Made by a program: the position numbers and the translations under genes. Of a stretch of 64,000 nucleotides of DNA, positions 24,703-35,102 are shown piece by piece. Numbering within the stretch: position 1 is the first letter of the stretch; each line of letters starts with the position of its first letter. The stretch spans positions 90,454 through 154,453 of the forward strand of contig NZ_JONZ01000005.1 of NCBI RefSeq assembly GCF_000712165.1, read 5' to 3'. The DNA is from Ureaplasma canigenitalium ATCC 51252. GTDB taxonomy: Bacteria > Bacillota_I > Bacilli_A > Mycoplasmatales > Mycoplasmoidaceae. The notes under the pieces are model-generated. The model searched no databases. It was not told the origin of the DNA and worked only from the letters and a program-made list of their open reading frames with translations.

Positions 24703-25845
24703 CTAATGACACACTCCATCAGCATGACAATGTTGACCTTGAGAAGGTTCCAGAGTGATGTCTTGGTAAAACCTTGGATCAAAATAAATATATTGATTTT
24801 CCTTTACTATATCTCTTTTGTTTTTAGTAATAGTAAGTAGGTGATCGTCAAGTCATTGTTCAAAAAATAATTTATTAGTTTCTTTTAATTTTTTTGCCGC
24901 AACATAGTTTTTCACAAGAAAAACTGGTGAGAGTATTTCTGTTGGACTAATAACTAATTTTTTTATTTCATCCTTACCTTTTTCTCGATCAAGTACCTTA
25001 GTAAAAGTTATTTGACTAATTTCGGTTTCTTTGTTTTCTGGGGTTATGAAAGAACGCTCTTTAAGATTGCGATAATCAAGGTCGATTAACGGAATTTCGT
25101 TATCAAGTTGTTTATCTTTAATTTGACCGATGTCGTCTTTTTTGCCAAACACTCTAACTGTTTGTGAAACGAAACGGTAGAATTTACCACCTGAAAGTTT
25201 AAATGCAGTGTAAGAACCTTCAGTATATTGAATATTGCTAACGACTTCGTCAATTGTAACATCTTGATAAGCAATATTCATATATGTTGCTTTTTCAATG
25301 TATTCTTTAAATTCTTGAATACTACTGAAATACTTTTGACCGCTTTTATTTTTCCCTTTGAGATCAATAATCAGCGGTTTAATCTTATTTAAAATATCAT
25401 CGTCAATCTTTGATGGGGTTGAATCGATTTTTACCTTATAACTAAAATCGATATCAAACTTCTTATTATTATTTTCTTTAAAATTAAAGTGTTCAATATA
25501 AACATGGTACTTAAAATTAAAAAGATTTAAGAACAAAAAATTATTAATGTAATAGAGATAGAAAGAGTTTTTAAATCGTTGATTAACAAGTTGGTAAAAA
25601 CCGCGTGCGATGGCTTCATACTTAGGTTTTTCACCTATATCATCATTAATGACAATTGTCGATTGTGTTTCGCTGCTTATTTCATCAGACAATTGTAATG
25701 ATTCTTTTTGTTTGTTGGTTAATGGTTTACTTGGAACATCCGTTTTTGTTTTTTGACAACTTGCAATGGTAACGGCGAAAATAGGAATAGTTAATGAAGT
25801 AAATAAAAACCAACAAAATTTCATATTCTTTTTAGTTGATTTCAT
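24703..25845 (-). CDS. Lipoprotein with Cys/His-rich C-terminal tail
   Basis: A 380-residue predicted surface lipoprotein; the signal peptide ends in a lipobox (TIASC, Cys at 30). The body is hydrophilic and not assignable to a family. The protein ends in HCHADGVCH, nine residues with two Cys and three His, which could bind a metal ion. The frame runs through two TGA tryptophans after 24853 to reach this tail. An SD-like AAAGG precedes the start. It is an early gene of the opp operon, so a binding or accessory role in peptide or metal capture is possible but unproven. Confidence 0.8.
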
Positions 25846-25881
25846 TATTATTTACCTTTATATATATTGTAATGACATCAA

Positions 25882-26100
25882 CTAATAATTAGCACAGCAG
25901 CAAGAATAAAATTTATTCTTGTCAATGCAGCGAATCAGAAACTTAAAAATTGATTGGTTCTTCTTAAATGAAATAAACTTAGTGAACATTCAAAAATAAA
26001 CTGCATCTTGAAAGTAAAAATCATTATTGTCACATGATGCAATACCGTTAATGTTAATATTCTTATTAAAGTTTTTATTTAATAGAATAACTGAATGCAT
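25882..26100 (-). CDS. Putative small Cys-containing protein (72 aa)
   Basis: A short open frame with ATG at 26100, SD-like AAAGGA about ten bases upstream, one TGA tryptophan and a C-terminal SCCCANY. It lies 36 bases upstream of the lipoprotein gene, between it and a plausible promoter. I recognise no family. Its composition (Lys, Asn, Phe-rich) is also what AT-rich non-coding DNA would give, so this is tentative; it may equally be a leader for the opp operon. Confidence 0.4.
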
Positions 26101-26130
26101 TACAATAAGTCCTTTCAATGTTTATTTAAT

Positions 26131-26159
26131 AAATTAAACCAATATGATTTATAAGTCAA
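26131..26159 (-). promoter_or_regulatory. Candidate promoter of the opp operon
   Basis: On the minus strand TTGACT (26154-26159) is followed after 17 bases by TAATTT (26131-26136). It reads toward the small ORF at 26100, the lipoprotein and opp genes. Confidence 0.45.
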
Positions 26160-26182
26160 TGGAAATAGTAAAAAAAACAATC

Positions 26183-26245
26183 AATTGATAAAAAGTGTAA
26201 TATTTACCTAATTTATTGTACCAATTTTTACACTTTTTATCAATT
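26183..26245. repeat. Perfect 18-bp inverted repeat with 27-base loop
   Basis: Arms at 26183-26200 and 26228-26245 are perfect reverse complements. On the minus strand the second arm is followed, after five bases, by T8, so it could act as a terminator or leader structure ahead of the opp promoter. A second, shorter hairpin (TTAGCAC / GTGCTAA, 26244-26263) abuts it. No transposase is nearby. Confidence 0.7.
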
Positions 26246-26338
26246 AGCACTTTGGTGTGCTAAAAAACTCTGTTAACTTAATTTAATGAATATTAGTTAA
26301 ATTATATTTATTTAGTAAATTGTATTAGAATTTTTATA

Positions 26339-26366
26339 TTGACTTATCTTTAAAAATCACTATAAT
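26339..26366 (+). promoter_or_regulatory. tRNA promoter
   Basis: TTGACT (26339-26344), a 16-base spacer and TATAAT (26361-26366) lie 11 bases before the tRNA-Ile gene. This is the best consensus promoter in the window. Confidence 0.8.
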
Positions 26367-26377
26367 ATTAACGTTAT

Positions 26378-26454
26378 GGAAGTATAGCTCAGCTGGTTAG
26401 AGCACACCCCTGATAAGGGTGAGGTCGGTGGTTCGAGTCCACTTATTTCCACCA
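26378..26454 (+). tRNA. tRNA-Ile (GAT)
   Basis: A 77-base cloverleaf ending in encoded CCA. The acceptor GGAAGTA pairs with TATTTCC (one G-T), the anticodon stem CACCC/GGGTG carries loop CTGATAA with anticodon GAT, and the T-arm has GTTCGAGTC. It is followed after one base by tRNA-Ala. This pair is often found in rRNA spacers, but no rRNA is present here. Confidence 0.95.
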
Positions 26455-26455
26455 C

Positions 26456-26531
26456 GGGGACGTAGCTCAATTGATAGAGCACCTGATTTGCACTCAGGAG
26501 GTCGTGGGTTTGACCCCCATCGTCTCCACCA
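26456..26531 (+). tRNA. tRNA-Ala (TGC)
   Basis: A 76-base cloverleaf ending in encoded CCA. The acceptor GGGGACG pairs with CGTCTCC, and the anticodon stem CCTGA/TCAGG carries loop TTTGCAC with anticodon TGC. It shares the promoter at 26339-26366 with tRNA-Ile. Confidence 0.95.
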
Positions 26532-26552
26532 TTAAATGAAATAAAGAGAGTT

Positions 26553-26584
26553 AAAAAATAACTAGCATGTGCTAGTTATTTTTT
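26553..26584 (+). terminator. Terminator of the tRNA operon
   Basis: A perfect 15-bp inverted repeat (TAACTAGCA / TGCTAGTTA core, extended by A6/T6) directly after the tRNA pair, ending in a T-run. Confidence 0.85.
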
Positions 26585-26607
26585 ATTGTAAACGTTTGTA
26601 GTAGTAG

Positions 26608-26648
26608 AAAAAAGTCCATTGTATTAGGCAATACAGTGGACTTTTTTT
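26608..26648. terminator. Bidirectional terminator hairpin
   Basis: AAAAAGTCCATTGTATT and its near-perfect reverse complement (one G-T pair) enclose loop AGGC, with A-run before and T7 after. It probably ends the smc-ftsY-ylxM transcript coming from the right and may back up the tRNA terminator. Confidence 0.75.
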
Positions 26649-27098
26649 GATTTAAAGGATGTTTGATTGCATATGTAAAACTAATAATTACACGATTACT
26701 TTAACAGCATACAGTACTAAAAAATTATGAGTAAACAAAAAGGAAGAATATAGTAAGGCAATTAGTACTGTATTAATTAAGTTTTTATTTAAATTTGGAG
26801 TAAATTCAAATTGAATTAATAATTACATAACATTATTTTTTATTGAGTGTGCGGATAACCGATTAAGCTATCCGCATAATAATTATAAGAAAAAAGAAGC
26901 TTAAAATAACAAAAATCGATGGTGATAGACCTGACTTTATCTTTTTTTCTTTGAAAAATAAGTGTTTTTAAACCATTTTTAGAAGCGCAAAGAATCGATT
27001 TTTCTTCTAAATCAACCATTCTTATTGTTTTTTTTATAAAAAAAACAATATTCAGCGATTCTTTTAAAATTAAAAAAAATGATGTTATTTCTATATTG
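26649..27098. other. Non-coding spacer with two further inverted repeats
   Basis: I find no convincing gene here. A perfect 12-bp inverted repeat (26709-26720 with 26762-26773) flanks 41 bases containing a nine-codon frame. A 13-bp A/T-only inverted repeat at 27023-27050 (TATTG plus T8, then A8 plus CAATA) could end the ylxM transcript. A 90-codon TTG-initiated frame at 26840-27109 is discussed under rejected items. Confidence 0.6.
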
Positions 27099-27398
27099 TT
27101 ACTCGTCAAGTTTAAACAATTTATCCTTTAGTTTTTCATCCTTTATTTCTTTATAAAGTTCCCTTCTCAGTTTTCTTTTCTCGTAAAGTTTGAGTGAATC
27201 TTCATAAAAATAAAGGTACTTTTTTATTTTATTTAAACTATCAAAAACTGCAGCACGACTAACTTTAAATGTTTCAGCAATCTCAAGTAAGGATAAATCT
27301 TGGTGGTAGTGAAGGGTAAAATAACTAATTTGCTTAGCAGTAAGTAGACACTTATAAAGATCAAACAGATCAATTAAATTAAAGCGTTTGTTTTCCAT
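27099..27398 (-). CDS. ylxM: YlxM/p13-like SRP-associated DNA-binding protein
   Basis: A 99-residue helix-turn-helix protein of the YlxM (UPF0122) family. The motif FKVSRAAVFDSLNKI at about 43-57 matches the conserved HTH, and YHQDLSLLEIAETF precedes it. In Firmicutes it sits beside ffh/ftsY and is thought to act with the SRP pathway. Here its start overlaps the end of ftsY by 20 nt, in keeping with that link. Confidence 0.9.
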   Translation of the reverse strand: MENKRFNLIDLFDLYKCLLTAKQISYFTLHYHQDLSLLEIAETFKVSRAAVFDSLNKIKKYLYFYEDSLKLYEKRKLRRELYKEIKDEKLKDKLFKLDE

Positions 27399-28452
27399 CT
27401 AATTTCATCCCGGTAACCATACCATCAACATAAGATTCAAGGTCAAATACCTTAAGGTCTTCAAGTTTTTCTCCAAGACCAATTAATTTAACCGGAATAT
27501 TAAAAGCATCTTTGATGGCAAGAACTATCCCACCCCGTGATGTCGAATCCATTTTTGTTAGTACAATCCCTGAAATTTTAGTTGCTTCATTAAATGCTTT
27601 AGCTTGAGCAATTCCACTTTGGCCAAGTGTAGCATCTAAAACAAGTAGTGTTTCGTGCGGAGCTGATTGATCAAACTTATGAATAACATCGTGAATCTTT
27701 TTCAACTCATTCATCAAGTTTACTTTGTTTTGTAGACGGCCAGAAGTATCGACGATAACAAGATCATATTTTTCACTATAACCTTTCTCTAAACCGGTAT
27801 AAATAACACTTGCAGGGTCTTGTCCTTCTTTAGTTGGTTTAATAATTTCCACACCAAGACGGCTCGCTCATACAGAAAGTTGTTCAATCGCACCAGCTCT
27901 GAAGGTATCACCAGCAACAAGAAGAACCTTTAGTTTTTGGTCGACAAATTGCTTGGTTATTTTTGCAATACTAGTCGTTTTTCCAACTCCATTAACTCCT
28001 ACAACAAGTACAACATTAGTTTTGTTTTGTTGAAGATTAATGTCAGTATTAATGTCGGTATCCTGAATGTAGTAAAGAAAAATCTTATCAACAATGATGG
28101 TTTTAATGAGAATCGGATCATTTACTTTTTGGTAAAGAATCTCGTCTTTAACCGCTTCAATGATTTTGGTTGCCGCAACATAACCAACATCATACCCAAT
28201 AAGAACTTCGAGAAGATCATCGTACCATTCTTCATTAATTTCAACATAATTTTTAGCAAGATCATTAATTGCTTGATCAAGTGCATTTGACGATTTTCTT
28301 AATCCCTCATTAAACTTGACCATTGAGTCATCATCTTTTTTTAGAATTCTTTGCTCATCAAGTTTAGAAGCAATTTCCTCGCTTTTTTGCTCCGCATCTT
28401 TTTTCTTGAATCGACTAGTTATTTTGTTTCATAAGTTACGAAAAAAACCCAT
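27379..28452 (-). CDS. ftsY: Signal recognition particle receptor FtsY
   Basis: SRP receptor GTPase at the membrane, targeting ribosome-nascent chain complexes to SecYEG. It has 357 residues; an N-terminal basic region MGFFRNLWNK likely contacts the membrane. The G1 loop GVNGVGKTT lies at about 152-160, with the [10 protein letters not shown]3 motif and [10 protein letters not shown] further on. The start at 28452 is supported by SD AAGGGAG and shares TAATG with the smc stop. Ffh is excluded by the absence of an M domain. Confidence 0.96.
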
Positions 28453-31397
28453 TATTGTGCTCCCTTATATTTATCATGTAAATCATTTAATTTCATTTTA
28501 ATGAATGATGAAAGTCCTTGGTTCGACATTTCAATACCAAGAAGAGAATGACAATTTTCTCAAGTACCTTGACGATGGGAAATAACAAGAAACTGAGTGT
28601 CTTTTGATTGTTTATTAATTAGTTTACCGAACTTATCTACATTATGAATATCAAGTGCGGCTTCTGCTTCATCAAGAATGACAAGTGGAAACTTCGCAAT
28701 CGTTAATAAGGTAAATAAAACCGTAAGCACAACAAGTGTTCTCTCTCCACCAGAAAGAAGAGCAAGTGGAACCCCTTTTTTACCAGGTGGATTAGCAATA
28801 ATCTCAATTCCGGATTCAAGGACATTTTTTTCGTCTTCAAGACGGATAAAACAAGAACCACCATTAAATAAATAATTAAAGATTTCTGGTAACTTTTCAT
28901 TAGTCTCATTAATGATCTTAAGAAAATCCTGTTTAGCTTTTTTATCAAGGTCGTTAATGATAGCAAGCAGATCTTGAACCGCTCCTGTACACTCTTCTAG
29001 CTCTTTATTCTTCTCATTAAATTCTTTTTCTTTAAGAGAATAATCCTCAAGCACATTTAGATTGATATTCTTAAATCCTTGTAAGTGGAATTTAAGGTCC
29101 TTTATTTGTTGTTTTGCTTGAGCATCGCTATAACCAAGAGCACGATTACTATATTCTTCAATTGCTCTTTCAGGAGTTAATTGATAGTCTTCAATAATAA
29201 TTGATTTATTCATTTCAATTTCTCGTCTATTGATTTCAATATTATTGATCGCTTTGTTTTCTTCAAGTTTTAAAGCATTAAGTGTATCTTTATCTTTAAT
29301 ATATTTTGATCTTTTTTCATCAATTGTTTTTTGAATACTGTTATATTGATTAAAAAAATTAGTAGCCTCCATTTCTTTTTTTAAAACGGAAGAAGAAAGT
29401 TCATCTAATTTCTGTTGATTTAAACTTATTGAATTTTTTAAGTCTTCCTTTGTTAAACTACTCTTTGACAGTACATTGTATTCGCTTGTTCATTTTGAAA
29501 TATCTTCATCAAGTTTTTCGATTGCATAATTAAGTCGCTGAATGTTGTGTTTAATGGTGTTGACTTCACTAGTTAAGTCTTCGACTCCCTGTCGGGCATT
29601 ATCGTATTTTTGATTAACACTACGGTACGATGAAACAAGTTCTTCAACTTTCTTCTTTTGGTCTTCAATTTTTTGTTCAAGGTTAAGAGTTGAAACAAGG
29701 TGACGACCTGACCCACCCGATACCGCTCCCATACTGTGAATGACAGAACCATCAAGAGTAATTACCTTATAATTTTTATATGTAAATTGGCTTAAAATTT
29801 CAGCATTATCAAGGTTGTCAACGATGATTATATTACCAATTAAATTATCAATAGCAATTTTGTATTCGGGCTTAATTTTAACAAGATTATTTGCTGTATC
29901 AATAAAACCTTTTTTGGTGTTTAGAATATCAATAAATTCCTTTTTAATTTCTTTCGCTTTAATATCTTTTAAAGGTAGAAAAGTCGCATAACCACCGTTG
30001 TTTAATTTAAGAAAATTAACACATTTCTTAGCACTCTCATTATCTTTAACAACGACATTTGAAATAGCTTTACCAAGGGCTGTCTGTACTGCAACTTCAT
30101 ACATTTCCTTAGTTGAGATTAAACGACCGATTGTGTCAATGACTCCGTAAATATGATCTTTATTTGAAAGGATGGTCTTCGCTCCTTTTTCCAGACTTGA
30201 CATATTTTCGTATTCATTTTCCATCTTTTCAAGTGTGGTTTGCTCTACTCGAAGAGATGTCGCACTCTGGTTTCGTTCGTCCTCAAATTTAGTTAATAAG
30301 TCTCTTATCGCTTGGTATTGTTTTTCTTTATCTTCAAGTTCCTTGTTAAAGAAATCAAGGTCTTTTTTAGATGTTTCAAAGGTTGACTGATCATTTGAAA
30401 TTAAAGTCTTTAAAGCGGCTAATTTTGTCTCAACAGAAGAAGCATTAGTGACTTGGTTAGTAAGGAGAATTTCAGTGCGATTTTTTTCGTCTTTGTATTG
30501 ATCAATCTCACGTTTAATTTTCGCAATTTCATCATTAATTTGATTGTATTTAGCGAGAGAAAAATCTTTGTCGTTAACAAGTTTTTTAATCTCTTCATCA
30601 CGGATATCAATATCTGGTGTTATTAAACTAATTTTATTTCGTGTATTACGAAGAAATTCTTCATTTTCACCTAGATTGATTGTGTGGTGTTTTAACTCAC
30701 GACTAGTAATAACTAACTCAATATCGGTTAACTGATTTTTGAGTTTTTGATATTGGTCAAATTTAGCTTTTTGATCTTCAAGTTTCTGTAAATCCTTCTT
30801 TAGTTCAAGAACAATATCATTAATTCGATTTAGATTTTCGTTTGCACGATCAAGATCGCGTATTGATTCTTCTTTTTTTCGGGTGTATTTACTAATCCCG
30901 CTAGCTTCTTCAAAAACCTTTCGCCGATCAATCGGTTTAGCATCATTAAACCAACTTACTGTACCTTGACTTAAAATACCAAGCGAACCTTTTAATAGAC
31001 CACTATTGAGAAAAAGCTCAGTTATGGTAGATAGTTTCGCTTCTTCGTCATTGATAAAATATTTATTTGTGTCGGTTTTTTGGTCATACTCACGAGTAAC
31101 TTTTAATTCAGGATCAAGATTATTAAAGATATTGTCAATATTGTTAAAAACACATGACACTTTCATCTTTGTCGCTTTTTTTAGTTGAGCATTTCCATTA
31201 AAAAGGAGATCATCTTTTTTACCACGAAGTTGCTTCGCACTATGCTCCCCGATTAGTCATTTAAGAGCATCAACAATGTTTGATTTACCAGCTCCATTAG
31301 GGCCAATAATTCCTACCATTTGGTCATCAAAAGGGATGGTAACTTCATTACCAAAAGATTTAAAACCTTGGATGACCATTTTCTTTAAAAAGGGCAT
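28452..31397 (-). CDS. smc: Chromosome segregation SMC protein
   Basis: Condensin ATPase that compacts and segregates the chromosome. It has 981 residues. Walker A GPNGAGKSN lies at 32-40, long coiled coils flank a hinge around GVIDTIGRLIS, and the signature LSGGER lies at about 881-886, followed by Walker B VILDEAEAALD. The length is slightly short for an SMC (usually about 1150-1190), mainly in the coils. It heads the operon with ftsY and ylxM. TGA tryptophans at 29490 and 28560 are in frame. Confidence 0.96.
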
Positions 31398-31481
31398 ATT
31401 AATCTTTTTCTTTATTAATTAAAATAATGTAATCCTTTAAATTATAAAGATTTATTATGTTTGTAAGCATTTTTACTTGAC

Positions 31482-31509
31482 AAAAAAATAGCCCGTTAAG
31501 AGCTATTTT
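31482..31509 (-). terminator. Terminator of the ATP synthase operon
   Basis: AAAATAGC / GCTATTTT with a nine-base loop; read on the minus strand the stem ends in T7. It lies just after the atpC stop and before the smc leader, which has TATAAT at 31441-31446 on the minus strand. Confidence 0.85.
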
Positions 31510-31532
31510 CGTAAACTTGATGTTTTTTTGGC

Positions 31533-33339
<1,807 letters not shown>

Positions 33340-33350
33340 CTAAAAATAGA

Positions 33351-34211
33351 TTAGTCATCATCGTTACTACCACCGACAATTTCAGTAATTTCTGATGTAA
33401 TTTTGCCTTGTCGTAATGTGTTGTAGACTAGTTTGTAATTTTCTGCAAGTGCTTTCGCATTATTTGTTGCAGCATCCATTGCGTTTCGTCGAGAAGCGTT
33501 TTCGGAGATTTTTGAATTCATTAAACACCCAAGTAGGATTGTGCTAATGTAATTTGGCAAAATTTTTCTTACAATCGCTTCCTTATTTGGATGGAAGATA
33601 ATGATATCGTTTTTAACAGATAGATGACTCTTCATATGTTCAATCGTTGAAGTATCAAAAGGTAAAACCTGAAGTGTTTCAACCTCAAAGGTAATAGCAT
33701 TAATAAACTTCGTGTAAACGATGACAACACGGTTAACTTCACCGCTAAGATAAAGATCAAGGACTTCCTTAGCAAAAGCGTGAGTCATATCAAAATTTAA
33801 ATCATTATCGTTCAAATTAAAGAACTTTGCGACTTGATTTGATCGACCTTCAAATCGCATAAAGTCATTACCTTTCTTACCGATGGTAAAGGTAATGTCG
33901 TTGTCAGTTAATATTTCTTTGACAACTTTGTTGACATTATAGTTGTAACTTCCAGCAAGACCCATTGTTGAGTTAATAGTAATATAAAGAGTTCTGTCTT
34001 TTGCGTTTTCAACATTAAGAAAACCAATGTCCTTAACTGTCGAAAGAAGAAGACCTATTACTTCGTAGAAGTCAGCACTATATTCCTTTATTTGTGCAAG
34101 ATGATCCCGTTGACGTTTTAATTTAGCCGTCGCTACAAGTTTCATTGCATTCGTAGTTTTAGCTGTGGTCTTGATCGATGTTATTTTACGTTTAATCGTA
34201 TCTAATGACAT
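33351..34211 (-). CDS. atpG: ATP synthase gamma subunit
   Basis: Central rotor subunit of 286 residues. The N-terminal helix RKITSIKTTAKTTNAMKLVA and the C-terminal helix RRNAMDAATNNAKAL are both well conserved with F1 gamma, and the middle Rossmann-like part is present. It starts two bases after the stop of the inserted membrane protein gene rather than directly after atpA. Confidence 0.96.
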   Translation of the reverse strand: MSLDTIKRKITSIKTTAKTTNAMKLVATAKLKRQRDHLAQIKEYSADFYEVIGLLLSTVKDIGFLNVENAKDRTLYITINSTMGLAGSYNYNVNKVVKEILTDNDITFTIGKKGNDFMRFEGRSNQVAKFFNLNDNDLNFDMTHAFAKEVLDLYLSGEVNRVVIVYTKFINAITFEVETLQVLPFDTSTIEHMKSHLSVKNDIIIFHPNKEAIVRKILPNYISTILLGCLMNSKISENASRRNAMDAATNNAKALAENYKLVYNTLRQGKITSEITEIVGGSNDDD

Positions 34212-34213
34212 CT

Positions 34214-35089
34214 TTAAGCACCTACATGATTAGTCATTAATGATTGATTTTTCTTCATGTTCTTCTTTTCAAGCTTAGCTAGTTTGTAAGCAGCTTTTTC
34301 CTCAGCTGTTTTCTTCGGTTTAAGAACAGTAACAAGTTTAACAATAAGGATAACTGATGTAATCATTTGAGGCATCATTGTAGTAATGAATACTCAATAA
34401 TAAGCAACGATTTCTGGTTGGTCAAGATAGATATAAGCTCTAGCTAAAGTTTGAAGTCTAATTTGACTAGCACTTGATAAAGTTACATCGTGTCCATTAT
34501 GGTGATATGTTGCTGTCACATCTCTAAATTCATTTATGAATTTAGCAAATCAAGAGTCGTTGTAGAAAGTTTGACCGTTTTTGGTTGTAATTTCGACACC
34601 AGTTGATGAATTGAAGTTGCCAAGTACTTTGACCGCAAAACCCCATGTGTTGTTGTGGTTAATTAGCCCTTGAGCATGAGCATGAAGGAATGCTTCAATG
34701 GCCTCTGTAGCCTTCTTAATATAGGCCTCGTTGTATTCCTCAGTCGGAAGAATTGGTTTGTGTGAGGCGATATTTGAAGCTCAGTCATTAAGTAATCCAT
34801 TCTCTCTTAAATCAAGCAATATTTTGTAGTATTTTTGATAGTCCGCATGCGGATCATATTCTACAAATTTCATTAATGAGTCTTGTGTTTTAATATCAGC
34901 AATAACATCCTTAAATAGACCGTCTTCAAAAAGACGACGTCCAATTTCAAATGATGGAGCTAAAAGAACTACCATTGCGATAGCAACGCTACTTAGCGCA
35001 ACGAAGAGTACAAGAGCGGAAATAAATCAAGGCGTAAAGATTTGTTTTGCTTTTGATTGGGCAAGAAATTCGGTATATGTTTTGTTCAT
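34214..35089 (-). CDS. Two-TM protein inserted between atpA and atpG
   Basis: A 291-residue protein I cannot place in a family. Residues 1-20 look cytoplasmic, a membrane span lies at about 21-43 ([19 protein letters not shown]), a ~185-residue hydrophilic domain follows, a second span lies at about 230-255, and the last ~35 residues are strongly basic ([20 protein letters not shown]), suggesting both ends are inside. It starts 13 bases after the atpA stop and ends two bases before atpG, with TGA tryptophans at 34781-34783 and elsewhere. A gene in this position is not part of standard F1Fo operons. Co-expression suggests an accessory, assembly or anchoring factor for the enzyme; that is inference. 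Confidence 0.85.
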
Positions 35090-35102
35090 CTTTATTTGCA
35101 TA

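Noticed and set aside
26183..26245. Insertion-sequence ends
   Set aside because: The inverted repeat has only 27 bases between its arms, no transposase and no target-site duplication.
26840..27109. 89-aa frame overlapping the end of ylxM
   Set aside because: It needs a TTG start without SD, its translation is low-complexity Lys/Ile/Phe sequence expected from AT-rich DNA, and it crosses an A/T-only hairpin at 27023-27050.
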